Positions 11,255 through 21,885 of a stretch of DNA of 64,000 nucleotides are shown piece by piece. This DNA is from Symsagittifera roscoffensis (lineage: Eukaryota > Xenacoelomorpha > Acoela > Convolutidae), in assembly GCF_963678635.1 (NCBI RefSeq), contig NC_087065.1, positions 48,486,381 to 48,550,380 on the forward strand. Direction: 5' to 3'. Position numbers and translations under genes: made by a program. Within the stretch, counting starts at the first letter, position 1, and each line of letters begins with the position of its first letter. The notes beneath the pieces were generated by a model. That model saw nothing but the letters and a program-made list of their open reading frames with translations, was not told the DNA's origin and ran no database searches.

Positions 11255-13910
11255 TAGATGTTTTTATGGCGCTCCTGGATGTTATTCTTTTTTAACATCA
11301 TGACCGGCAGAACCGTTAACGAGCAATCCGCGCCGAGAAATCATCCCCCCAGACAAGATGTGATCTGACCCCCCGTTTGTTGTTGATAGATATATTGTTG
11401 TTACATGCATTTATATCAGTCAGAATCGTTACGATCAATTTTGCGGCCCGTTTGTGAGTCTTGTACTGTAGGGTTATTTGAGCATTTAAGCATGTTAATG
11501 ATAAATTGCGCTCAATCCGGAAGGGTCAGCTGATTTGCGCTCAATTCGGAAGGGTCTTGGGAGACGACTGATCCGGCAAGCAGTACAAGGCGCAACAAGA
11601 AGGGGCTCAACGACAACAACAATCGATTGTTGGGTATCGTTAACAAGTTTTGCATCCCTTTTGGTAATAAAAGTAAGATAGCAATCTGTGGGGGGCTCGA
11701 CAGTGCTGCACTGTAGTGACCCTTCACCGAACTGCGAAAATCCGAGTTAAGCACCTTAATTCGGATATTAAACAAACCCGGAGGGGTATAGTATTACTAA
11801 TATTATTACTTATACAGCCTATATTAATACTCCTATATCGTTTTTTATTGAAAAACACAGAAAGCAGACCGGTTTTTAGGGTCAAAATAGCGATATTTTG
11901 ATCCCCCCACAAATCGCGATTTTTGAGATATCGATATTTTTTGAAACGAAAAAAGCGCTATGTTAGTGTGTTACATTGTAATTGCACTACTATAATAGAT
12001 AGAACCGGTTAAGTTTAGTTCGGAAGTGGTTGGAACTATTTTGATACCAAAAACCGAATGTTCGTGATTTTTGATAATACGAAACACTATAAAATCAGAA
12101 AATTTTTTGAAATTTTTGAGTTAGGACAGGAAAAATAGTTGTTCGGACATTGTCCACTAGTTAATCTACAAGTTTTAAAACCCGCTTCCCGAAAGCCTTC
12201 CGGGTTACAGAGAAATCGAACTTAACGTGTTTGATTCAGTGGATTCATCAATCCGGAAATTCGCAAATTTTTTCAACTAAAGCGTTTTAGATCGGGTTTT
12301 TTTTGCATTGAACTAGAAGAGTATAGGCCTTCTGAGCTCGGATCAAAAATTTTTAGATCGAAAAGAACAGAATTGCGGAAAAAGTTAGGTGGAACCTATA
12401 AGAGAGAAATTTCTTGACTTTAGAAAATAGACATTTTGGTTAATAACTTTTGAACGACTGGACAGATCCAGTTGATCTTGATACCATTAGATCAGAAATC
12501 AACTGAGCTTAATAGTAGGAACAAGAATTAATCGAAGAAGTATGCGTGAAAATTTTTTGAGATTGTTTTTAGCAAATTCACCAATTTAGGAAGGTAGACC
12601 CTTCACGTTTTATAAATTTTTTTTGGAAAGCCCTTACACCCCTACCAAAGGGAAGAAACGGTTGAATAAGGCAATTTTAAGCTGTTCTAGAAGAATAGGG
12701 AAGGCTAAAGGCACAAGAAAACCTTAATCGAGCCGAAGTTAGGCAAGCGATAAGACCCTTCACCGTTAGCGTGAATTGTCAAATAAGAGGCTTAACTTCA
12801 ATCCGGAAGGGTCTAGGAAAGGATCACATACCCTTTCCAGTCAATTCAAACAGCATAATAGCATCGGAGAACGTATCCGGAGGGGTATAGGCTGGAAATC
12901 AAGGAAATCTCCGAAAGCTACTTTTACAAAACCAGAGAGCTCCCAATCCGGAGGGGTCAAAATTTTTTTCAAATTCGGAGGGGTGCCAATCCGGAGGGGT
13001 CTTGTTTTCACAAAACCGGAGGGGTCCCAATCCCGAGGGATCTTATTTTTGCTAACTCAGAGGGGTCCCAATCCGGAGGGGTCTCAATTTTGCCAATCCG
13101 GAAGGGTCCTATTTTGCCAATCCGAAGGGATATATAATTTCTTTGTCAACCCGGAGGGGTATTATTTTATTAAAGGACTTAGGTAGACAGAAAAAAAGAT
13201 TATAGTGAGAGGTATTAGGTTATTAACAGACAGGCTAGGAATCAATGACTGCACTGGTAACTTTTCTTTCAATAAAGACTAGACCAAAACAAAACAGGTC
13301 CGAGCTCGGATATTCGCGACACTAAGTCTAAACTAAAAAGGGCGTAATTCATTGGTGTGGATTGAAACCCAATACGTTTTTGCGAAAAGTAACTGCCCTG
13401 AGGATTTTAGTAGGTCTAGCTCGGGCAGTCCGAAGGCAGATAGGTAACACAGTACTCGGTGGGTGCAATAGACGCCCACTTGATAAAATTACTGCCTTCA
13501 AAGTTTTGTCTGTTTGGTGCAGCTCCAAGCAGGGAAAGCTTTTTCTTTAAAATACAAGTTCGACTATTGTACTGCGACCGACTAAAAGTACAATACACAT
13601 ACGTTTTTCATAGAAGTATTCTTATTCTGTTTTTTTAAATTTTAAATCAACAAAATTTGTGCTTGATTGGGTAGTGAGTACACTTTCTTTTAAATTGACT
13701 GATATCATCATATTGTGCTAGTTCTCAAATCTTACGACCGATAATTGGTTAGTGTGAATAAATTATATACAATCTGTATTCCGATAACATACAGGGATTC
13801 GTGGTCACTATTTAAAAGAATCTTGTGAAATTTATTGTATTGTGTTATTATTATCAATAGTCAAACTAGAAGATCACTAGAAATTGAATTGAGTGTACAG
13901 ACATTAAGAA
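11255..13910 (+). other. Leader of element A, including the putative primer-binding site
   Basis: Begins with TGTTTTTATGGCGCTCCTG (11259-11277), a block also found right after the LTRs of B and C, so it is the likely tRNA primer-binding region, although I could not match a tRNA. It contains the palindrome CAGTGCTGCACTG near 11700 (possible dimerisation loop) and the minisatellite. The last 350 bases (13564-13910) are AT-rich, not repeated elsewhere in the window, and may hold the true 5' UTR of gag. Confidence 0.6.
12862..13166 (+). repeat. CCGGAGGGGTC minisatellite in the leader of element A
   Basis: Second copy of the array described at 9241-9545. It differs at several positions, including cores changed to CCCGAGGGATC and CCAGAGAGCTC. 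Confidence 0.8.
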
Positions 13911-14074
13911 TGGGTAGATTGGAAATGAGTCTAGACATGTCAAGAATACCTAAACGAGGTAATAGCTCTTGGAAATTCATACCTAAAAAGCAAAGAAAAG
14001 CAATGACCGACCCTTTTGTGGATCGGATCACACGAGCCCGGACGACAAAGGGGAGACGGTTTCAGGCAGAATGA
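13911..14074 (+). CDS. Small basic ORF just upstream of gag
   Basis: A 54-codon frame from ATG 13911 encodes a lysine/arginine-rich peptide (MSRIPKRGNSSWKFIPKKQR within it). The frame could start at 13835. Its TGA overlaps the next ATG as ATGA at 14071-14074, a geometry that allows reinitiation. A TTTCAG at 14060-14065 lies between the two starts, so a spliced mRNA could skip this ORF altogether. No counterpart is clear in C. It may simply be the N-terminal part of Gag separated by a frame change. Confidence 0.35.
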
Positions 14075-15488
14075 TTGAAACTAGGAGTCAGAAGTCCTCA
14101 GAAGAGCGAAAAGCTATGTTAGAAGTGGAGGTCCATACGGACCAGGCCATGAATGAGAACCAGGAAATACAAGGACCGGAGGGGAGAGACAGAAGGCTGG
14201 CGAGTGAATCTACTCCGGTAGAACAATGCACACCGGGACATTGCACCGAGAGGAGATGTCGGAACTGTCCGAAATCTCTACTGAAATAGTGGCAACTAGA
14301 AGATCTCCAACAGACAACACCATGATTGCAGGCGGGACTGAGAAACAAACAACGTCCTCATCGTTCTCAGAAAGAATGAAGACCTTATTCGGAAACATCT
14401 TTCCATTTACCATGGGAGTGGGCACAGGAAATGAAGGTGAATCCCAGGAGGAAGAAGAGGACGAAGACGAGCAAGTAGACTTTGGATCTCAAGTCAACCT
14501 CAATAGTTCGATCCAGGAAAATGAGGCATACGTCGAAAGAGAGACTGGAACCATGGACAAATTTGGTGTGGTGAGAACGATAAGCAAAGACGCAAACACA
14601 CCAGGCCAGTCGAGAGGCTTTGCGATTATGACAAATTCAGAGACGCGAACTGGGGAGAGTAGAAACAAAGGGCTAGGCAACGCATTGGCGGATCCTGAAG
14701 TGGATAACGAAAAGACCTCGAGGCAGAGAATCAAAGCCCGAATCTCGACCAGCACGAAGCTACCTGGGACCGACAGGGTGACACCGCCACTAGTGACGCC
14801 ACTAGTAGATAACGGGGCAGCATTAGAAGAAGCCTTGAAAATCATAGTGGGCAGTATAGGAGAACAGAACAAACAGATGTCCTTAAGAATAAGTGAACTA
14901 GAAAGAGCAGTTCACATTGAAAGAGAAAGTCTACGGGAAGAAATAAACCGCAATAGACAAGAAGTTGGTAGGAGTGAAAAACGCTTGAAAGAAAGATCGG
15001 ACGAGAACATAGCGAAGAACTTGTCGCGAATGACAAGAGAAGCGGAACAGAGAGAGTTAAGCTTAAGAGACGACATGGAGAAGTTAAGAATTCAGCAAGA
15101 GTAGTCTCTTGAGACTCTTGACACAAAGATAGATGCGATGATGGAGAGGCGAACTCAGGCTATCATGGATAGGTTGGACGGGCTACTAGGCAGCAAGAGA
15201 GGACCAAAAGATGGGAAACCGAACTCGCGAGGTCCCAGCAGGGAGCCGAAGGTGAACTTCAATGACCATCAAAGGAGGAGGACATATGGATCCACTAGAG
15301 GCAGGGGCAGTTCATCAGGCTATGCCACAAGGGGTAATAGAACATGGGCCCGAACAGTAGAGCTCAGTAGCACTGAGTCGAGAGCTCCAGTTGAAGTTCA
15401 ACGGAGAACAGACAGACCTCTAACGAAAGACCGACGCAAATCACACATGCGACTGGGAGAGGTGATTCCGGTAACAGGAGACATGTGA
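14071..15488 (+). pseudogene. gag: Gag N-terminal region (coiled coil), element A
   Basis: Starts at ATG 14071 (6 bases after TTTCAG), shifts frame near 14226-14289, then runs to 15488 with one in-frame TAG at 15102-15104. The middle has an acidic stretch (EEEEDEDEQ). Residues from about 200 of the 14226 frame form a long charged heptad region (ISELERAVHIERESLREEI and on), typical of a Gag coiled coil that drives assembly. The part after the TAG is basic and G/R/S-rich and may bind RNA. Element C has the same order (TEK-like N-terminus, coiled coil) at 44281-43385. No matrix-type motif is recognisable. Confidence 0.7.
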
Positions 15489-15605
15489 GCCCAGGGAGGA
15501 GTCATGTGGGCCAAGTGGGAAACACTCACGGCGATTCGGATAGCAGGAATGCACCAAATACAGAGCCATTATAAAGGTGTGATGACACTCAAGCGGGGCA
15601 CTCGA

Positions 15606-16552
15606 GAGATGCTACGGCAATGGCCACAGCCTTTGAGCCCCTGAACAGGTCTTTGGAGACATTCCTGACGAGGTTATCCAGAGCCAATGAACGCAGTGAG
15701 AAGTCCAGAGTCCAGAAGAGTCTTCAAGAAACCAAGATGCTACAAAGACGAATCTGATGGCTGTATTGATACCTGGATAGAGGTAATGAAACTGCATTTC
15801 GAGGAAGAGGATTTATCGGAAAGACAAGAATGCAGTGCGCTTACCAGTAACTTGGAAGGGACAGCCCTGAACTGTGTCATGGCCAAGAAGCAATATCAGC
15901 GAGATACGGCTAAGAAAATCTTCGAAATCTTGTTAAATCGTTTCGGATCAGGGGTGCAGGGGCACCAAGCAATGATGCGCTTCGAGAAACGGAGGCAACG
16001 AGAAGATGAGACGATAGACAAGTTTCTAGACGATTTGGAGATGCTTAGAAGACGCAGCCAACCGGATGAGTCAAACACAAGGATGAACCTGGCGGTAGCC
16101 TCTAAATTCATTGATGGTGTGAAGAATTATGATTTTCGAACAATGCAAGCGAGGCATTACACACCTCTATCAACCAATGCGCCAACACCAGAGGAGTTGA
16201 GGCTCAAGTCAAAAGAATATCTTTTGTTGAAACCTCCTTTGAGATCTGGATGTTATAAGCAAACCAAGGGAACAACTGGTACAAACCGAGGGATGATATG
16301 GACAAGAGACACTCTTGTGCCAATTGCAGTTCAACGGACCATCATGTGTCAGCATGTCCAACTTACAAACAAGGCATGAAAGCAATAGGCTTTAGCCTCG
16401 AGGACGAAGATGCGTCAGAAGTTGACCATGAAGAATTCATGAGAGGAGTAAATGAGAGGAGGTGTTTCTTTTGCAATTTGGAAGGTCATTTTAAATCAGA
16501 TTGTCCGCAATTCTGGGATGCAGTGGCAGACATCAAGCATCCAAGGCATTAG
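15606..16552 (+). pseudogene. gag: Gag capsid and nucleocapsid, element A
   Basis: The capsid core reads DESDGCIDTWIEVMKLHFEE, then MMRFEKRRQREDETIDKFLD, then ASKFIDGVK, the pattern of the retrotransposon Gag capsid family. The frame then changes by -1, and two CCHC zinc knuckles follow: CANCSSTDHHVSAC and CFFCNLEGHFKSDC (16313-16504), which bind genomic RNA. A frame break near 15700 separates an N-terminal capsid segment. A TAG at 16550-16552, where element C has a sense codon, ends the frame before protease. The same capsid-to-knuckle frame change occurs in C. Confidence 0.85.
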
Positions 16553-16555
16553 GAA

Positions 16556-17660
16556 GCTTTATCAGGAGTGAAAGCCAGCAAGGCTCGCCTGTTGAGTGAA
16601 GCGGAGGCCCGCAGAAAAGACAAACCGCAAGAGCTGGCGACGAAGAAAATGCAAGCGGTAACTAAAGAGACATGTGAACCGGAAACAGTGACTGCGGCCG
16701 ATGACTTCAAGATTGATTATAGGGCAGCCGCGAGGGATACTCTAAATAGAGTGCAGCAGAAACTGGTGACAAAAGAGATCGAACAGAAAGTAAAACTCGA
16801 ACTGGAAAATGAGAAACTACAGGAGCAACTGAATACCTTCGAAGCAACGGAGGTCGAGGAGACTAAAGCACCAAGCAGTTTGAGCATGAAACTTAATGTG
16901 ATCTCCGGTCAGAGGTTCGGCAGGGTGCCACAAGGAAGCAAGATACAGTCGATAATCTCAGTGGCTGGACACCAGGTAATCAGAAATCTGAGTGAACCAT
17001 CCGAGTTCACTTTGATGCATTTGGACACATATGCAGATTATCTGAGGCAGGTGGAGCCACGCACTGAGTCGAGAGCTGTGCGAGCACTACTAACAACGGT
17101 TGGCCCTCGCATAAAGAAACTTCATGGACGCTACCTGGAGGTCTATGGGCCGTATCAAGTGATGCTGAACGTGGATGGAATCAGTATCTACACTAGGACT
17201 TATGTAACAACAGACAGTGACCAGATAGGGCAGATCTATTTGTGTGAGGAGGAACTCAAAGTCCGCAGGATAAGCCATGACGCCATGATGGAACAAGATG
17301 CAGTACATATTGGATACGAAGCAGATGTGACCGCACATCTGCTCGACACCAACGGGAAGAAAATCGGAGTCACAGGGCTTCTGGACACAGGAGCGGTAGT
17401 GAGTGTGATACCGATAAAAACTTGGGAAAGAATGGGCTTCACGAGGGAAGATCTAATTCCAACGAATCTCCGACTGGCTGCCGCCAATCGAGGAGCGATT
17501 TACGTAGCCGGAAGAACACCAATAATGGTTCTCCACATGGGAGGACGGGATCTTTGGATGAGCTTCCTGGTGGTAGAGAATTTGGACGACGCCGACCAAT
17601 TCATCTTGGGCAGAGATTTCGTCAGGAATTGTGACGTGATGATTGACTTGAACAAAACGA
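16556..17660 (+). pseudogene. pro: Linker and aspartic protease, element A
   Basis: A charged helical linker with coiled-coil character (EQKVKLELENEKLQEQL) is followed by a retropepsin. The active site is LLDTGAVVSVIP (Asp codon near 17384), and the C-terminal flap/strand signature is FILGRDF (about 17603). The enzyme would dimerise and cleave the Gag-Pol polyprotein. The frame is the same as the zinc knuckles. At about 17655-17660 the sequence jumps into RT (HKSEACRAEIE), so roughly 0.75 kb present in element C (the end of protease and the start of RT) is deleted and the join is out of frame. Confidence 0.88.
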
Positions 17661-18483
17661 ATGACGCTACACAAGTCGGAAGCGTGCCGAGCGGAAATAG
17701 AAATGTTATTCGAATACGACATGATAGAACCCTCAAAGTCGCCATGGGCCTGCGGGGTAGTAATGGCGAAAAAGAAAGGGGGGCAGCTTAGGTTTTGTTG
17801 CGACTTTCGTTACTTGAACGCGGTAACGATAAAAGATGCGTACCCGATACCGTGAATAGACGAGAGCCTCTCTAAACTTGGTGATGCCAAATTCTTCACC
17901 ACGTTGGACTTGGGTTCTGCCTTCTGGCAGGTCTCGCTGCGGAAGAAGGATAGAGAAAAGACCGGATTCGCGTTTGAGTTGGGGTTGTACCAGTGGAAGA
18001 GGATGCCCTTTGGCTTGTGCAACGCAACGGCCACTTTTTAAAGACTGATGGCTCAGGCTTTGACTAGAGTGACCAAGAAGTACGGGAATCTCGTAATGTG
18101 TTACGTGGACGACGTGGTCATAGCGACACCAACCCTGGAAGACCACATTGATGGGCTCGATGAGGTCTTTGGATGCATGAAAAGAGCAGGCTTGAAGTGC
18201 AAACCATCGAAATGTGAATTCCTTAGGGATTCAATCAAGTAACCGGGAAGAATGGTGGACAGGCATGGTGTGAGGCCGGACACGGAAGCAGAAGCAGTAG
18301 AAGCAGTGTTGACATGGAAGGCTCTCAGGACGGACACACAGCTCCTGAGCTTCCTAGGGTTTGCCAACTACTATCGGGAGTTCATAAAAAGATATGCGGA
18401 CAAGGTGTATACGATGCAGAAGCTGATGCGCAACAAAGGGAAAAAAATCGAATGGAACGATGAAGCACAAGTTGCCTTCGAGA
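17661..18483 (+). pseudogene. pol: Reverse transcriptase, element A
   Basis: One frame (with TGA at 17853, TAA near 18040 and TAA at 18240) gives YDMIEPSKSPWACGVVMAKK, then FCCDFRYLNAVT and TTLDLGSAFWQV. It continues with RMPFGLCNATATF and the catalytic MCYVDDVVIATP (YVDD codons 18101-18112). These are Ty3/gypsy RT blocks in order; the N-terminal finger is missing through the deletion. The thumb ends with SFLGFANYYREFIKRYA. It would copy genomic RNA into cDNA in the capsid, but the stops make this copy inactive. Confidence 0.92.
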
Positions 18484-18905
18484 ACATAAAGCGGGAACTG
18501 TGCGAAGCGTCAGTGCTAGGCATGCCTACAGAAAAGGGCATGCATGTTCTTGACACAGACGCATCGGTGGTAGCCATCTCAGGAATATTGCATCAGGAGC
18601 AAGAATGGAATGGATGAACGGTTCTCCGTCCCATTGCATACGGCAGCAAGGTCTTGAGTGACACTGAGATGAAATATGGTGCACCAAAAGCAGAAATGTT
18701 TGCAGTAGTCACATTTGTGGAAAAATACCGCGCATACTTGGGGAGCGCTCCCCTTAAGTTACGTGTAGACAACAGAGCGTTATCCTGGTTGAAGACCTAC
18801 TCGATGGATCAGAGTTATATTGGTAGATGGATTGTAAGATTGAATGGCTACCACATGATAATCGAGCACAGGATGCGTGATAAACACAAGAACGCTGACA
18901 GCCTC
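18484..18905 (+). pseudogene. pol: RNase H, element A
   Basis: Follows RT in frame. The acidic set is visible: HVLDTDASVVAISGI (Asp), KAEMFAVVTFVEKYRAYL (Glu), KLRVDNRALSWL (Asp) and HKNADSLT (Asp). A TGA at 18615-18617 interrupts it. The domain would degrade the RNA strand of hybrids and generate plus-strand primers at polypurine tracts. Confidence 0.9.
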
Positions 18906-20350
18906 ACTAAGAAAACTGAGTTCTATGAAAGATTGGAACAGAAGCAAGCCAATCAAGCAGAAATAAAGGAGGTATTCTCGTTTCTGGACAAAGAAACTTA
19001 TGAAGCGCTTCCCTTAACGAGATGGTTGGACAAGTCTGGACATCCAATTCCAGGACACCCTGAGTTACCTGTAGAGAAAGCAGCCGAGATAAAGATCCTA
19101 TCCAAGGAGAACCCGGTCCCTTGGATCTGTTGCTGCGCTCAAACCTGTTCCAGCAAAAACTCTCTCGCATGAACATAAACAGCCTCTCATTATTGGAAAA
19201 AAACGTGCAGGTCACACCGCAAGTGATGCGGATGCTGGGTGGATTCTTAGAAAGAGAAGTGACCAGAGATGACCCTGAGTGGACAGCAGCAGTGGCATCA
19301 CTAACAGTTAGGGAGAAGGTGAAGATCATGCCGTCCAGACGACAACACGAAGAGAACGAGAGGGATTGTAGGACAATAGTTCAGCAACTTGTATCCTCAA
19401 TACCACATGAGGTTTAAACCAGTACTTCGTACGGACGGAAAGAACAGGGGAGCAATACGCGAAGAAAAACTGTTATCTTTGTGGACCAGGATAAAGAAGG
19501 GGTAAAGGTAAAACGAAACCTAGTGCAAGATTGTTTGTCCGGGGAGACGAACAATGAGGAGAGCCAGCGAGTACAAGAACAACACCCGGGACAAGGAAGT
19601 TTGTCCGGGGAGTCTGAGATGGATGAAGAAGTTCCTGATGAAAAACAGGATCTGGGGAACAAAGTTTTGTCCGAGGAGTTCAGATGGATGCAAAGAAGGC
19701 ACAGAGATGATCTGGAGGAGGAGGCACACTCCATCACAACCTCCTCAACAGATGACAACCCCCGAAACTCTGGAATTGACACCTACTCAGACAGGAACTC
19801 GAGCTTGGGATCAGAACTGTCCAAACTAGCGATCCACACACTACTAGTGCAAACTCGTGCAAGGGATCTGGATAGGGAGATGTACCAGGCTCCTGATATT
19901 AATCGCTACCTCATACCAAGTGAGAAGGTCTTTGAGATGATTTGGAAACAATAGCGGTATCGAAATGTTCGATAAGTCTGTTGCCACAAAAAGAGGTAGT
20001 CAGGACTGATCTTCAGCCGTTCAAGCAAGAAAAACAGCCGTTGGCGAAGATTTGGTGCGTTAAGATGGAAGAAGACACACACCAGTCCAATGAGTTGAAT
20101 AGTCAGATGAGGGTCATGAAGACGTACTTGAGGGCGAGATACAGACTCTCGGATCTTCTAAGGGCGCAGAGAAATGATCGCATGACAAGCAACCTGAAAA
20201 GGTGGATCGAGAATGGTTTTCCGGATAAAGGAGACCTCGAGGATGACAGTTACCGTATCCTGAGACAGTATTTCATGCAGAAAGAGGGAAGGTTATACTT
20301 GAACAAGGACGGGATTATGGCTTGCAAGAGAAGATATGAGGACATATCAT
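18906..20350 (+). pseudogene. Pol linker between RNase H and integrase, element A
   Basis: A hydrophilic, acidic linker with several frame changes, comparable to 39405-38470 of C. At 19534-19680 a 66-nt unit occurs three times; each contains TTTGTCCGGGGAG (third copy with one change) coding LSGE. The same motif is the 3' polypurine tract. Further on, the segment from ARDLDREMYQ to the KMEEDTHQ region is where element B begins (48281), so it is conserved between copies. Confidence 0.65.
19534..19680 (+). repeat. Three 66-nt units carrying polypurine-tract-like cores
   Basis: GTCCGGGGAG at 19537 and 19603, and GTCCGAGGAG at 19669, are spaced exactly 66 nt. Element C has one copy at the equivalent place (38782-38793, minus strand). 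Confidence 0.75.
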
Positions 20351-20779
20351 ATACAAGTATAACGCGATAGTGTTGCCGCATTTCTATCAGACAGAACTCT
20401 TGTTCAGGTCGCATGATCAAATGGGCCATCAGGGGATCGACAAAGTGTATCAGAGGATCCTGGAGCGCTTTGAGTGGCCTGGAATGAAAAAGGCATGCGA
20501 GAAATGGGTAACAGCATGTCTGTCATGCCAGCAGGTCTAGGATCCAAGGAAATTGCGATTTCCTTTACAATCGATCGAGTCGTCTGAATTCAACGAGGTG
20601 GTGCAGATAGATCACCAAAATATATGCATGACAGACAGTGGTTATAATCAGGTATTGGTCATGATAGATCATTTCACGAAGTATGCAGAGGCCGTGCCCT
20701 GCATAACTGCCTCGGCGGAAGAGACATGCGACCACCTGATCAATACGTGGATAGCGAGACATGGTTGTCCGATGAAGTT
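20351..20779 (+). pseudogene. pol: Integrase, truncated, element A
   Basis: Contains the HHCC zinc-binding domain (SHDQMGHQGIDKVYQRI, then ACLSCQQV) and the start of the catalytic core with the first Asp (EVVQIDHQ). At 20779 the reading jumps from RHGCPMKF to sequence that in element B lies about 0.88 kb downstream (near 50148). The second Asp, the catalytic Glu and the GPY/F-like module are therefore deleted. A TAG near 20538 also interrupts it. It cannot catalyse integration. Confidence 0.88.
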
Positions 20780-21885
20780 TGGAACCAGATCTTCCGCTTA
20801 CGGTACAGACTCGACAGAACGCCAGGACAAGACCAAGAAAGAAATATAACCCTTACGGTGACGACTTTGTAGTGGATAGGATATATCTGAAAAAGATAGT
20901 GGAAGAAGTAGTGGGTCTAGAAAAAATAACTGTGTCACAGGACATTGACATAGTCGATGATCACGACGATGAGTGGGTCGACGACCGGTCGAAACCCGAG
21001 GTAGAATTCGACGACGAGCAACAGCAGTCATATGAACAAGACTTGACGAATCCGCGTGTCTTAGAATGGCTGAACCAAATGACGTCGGACCCAAAGGAGA
21101 CCAGTGTCCCGATACAAGAAGTAGATCGTGAAAGCATAAAATACATGAAAACCGAACGAGATGATTCTTCCTGGGCTGCCCAGGAAGGGCCACTACTCAT
21201 TCCGGCTTCCAAGCTCGATTTGATAACCGGTATGCGATCGACGGGGACGTCGATGGATATTTTTGTCCGGGGAGTGGGGGTAGGACTTAACCACACTGAA
21301 AACTTGATAATAAAAAAATTAAGAATAGCAAGAGAGACATGAGACTTAGAAGCAAAATCAGGCTAGGAACCTAAGAAACTTGACATAGGGAGGGTAGTTG
21401 AGTCATATTTTAACTTACCAAATGAATATTCAAGTAACATAATATTAACGGAGAGCGATTTCATACTCACAAACAGAACATGTGCGATAGCAATCACAGC
21501 AGACATGAGTTTTAGGACAGAGTTAGCGGCAGATTTTAAGAGAGAATACAAAAACGTGGAATTCCTTTGAAAGCAAAGACCAGGAGTAGGGGGCATAGCA
21601 GCCTATCCTCCGGCGGCGTCACAGATACCTGGAAAATACCTATGCTTCTTGGTGACGAGGGCGACGGAGAAGCAGCACGTGGACCCAGAGAACCTAGTCT
21701 TAGCCTTGACGAGGTTGAGAGACTTCCTTGTGGAAATGGACGTGAAGGAGCTCTCGCTTCCAGTGTACGATCCAAGAAGAGGACGACTGCACCCTCGGGA
21801 ATTGTACGCGCTTGTACACGTGATATTCTCTGATACTAATATACAAGTATATTTACATAAGAAATATTACTTAAGTATAGGCTGA
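20780..21885 (+). pseudogene. Pol C-terminal extension with macro-domain-like end, element A
   Basis: An acidic linker (DIVDDHDDEWVDD) leads to IFVRGVGVG, whose codons contain the polypurine-like motif at 21261-21281. It is followed by a domain reading ESDFILTNRTCAIAITADMS, QRPGVGGIAAY, KYLCFLVTRATEKQHVDPEN and SLPVYDPRRGRLHPRELY, ending HVIFSDTNIQVYLHKKYY at the stop 21885. This order resembles ADP-ribose-binding macro domains of the OARD1/TARG1 type. A TGA at 21568-21570 and a frame change interrupt it. The element B copy (50130-51251) is intact. Confidence 0.6.
21261..21281 (+). promoter_or_regulatory. Central polypurine-tract-like site, element A
   Basis: GTCCGGGGAGTGGGGG inside pol repeats the 3' polypurine tract core in a different reading frame from the LSGE copies. 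A role as a second plus-strand start is inference. Confidence 0.4.

Larger units (their letters stand above)
6016..13563 (+). repeat. Tandem duplication of LTR junction plus leader (two units)
   Basis: Unit 1 (6016-9943) and unit 2 (9944-13563) are nearly identical head-to-tail. The offset is 3,928 bp at the left and 3,621 bp at the right, because unit 2 lacks about 307 bp of leader near 11336. Each unit contains part of a C-family LTR, an A-family LTR and most of the leader with its minisatellite. Unit 2 continues into gag of element A; unit 1 does not. Confidence 0.85.
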
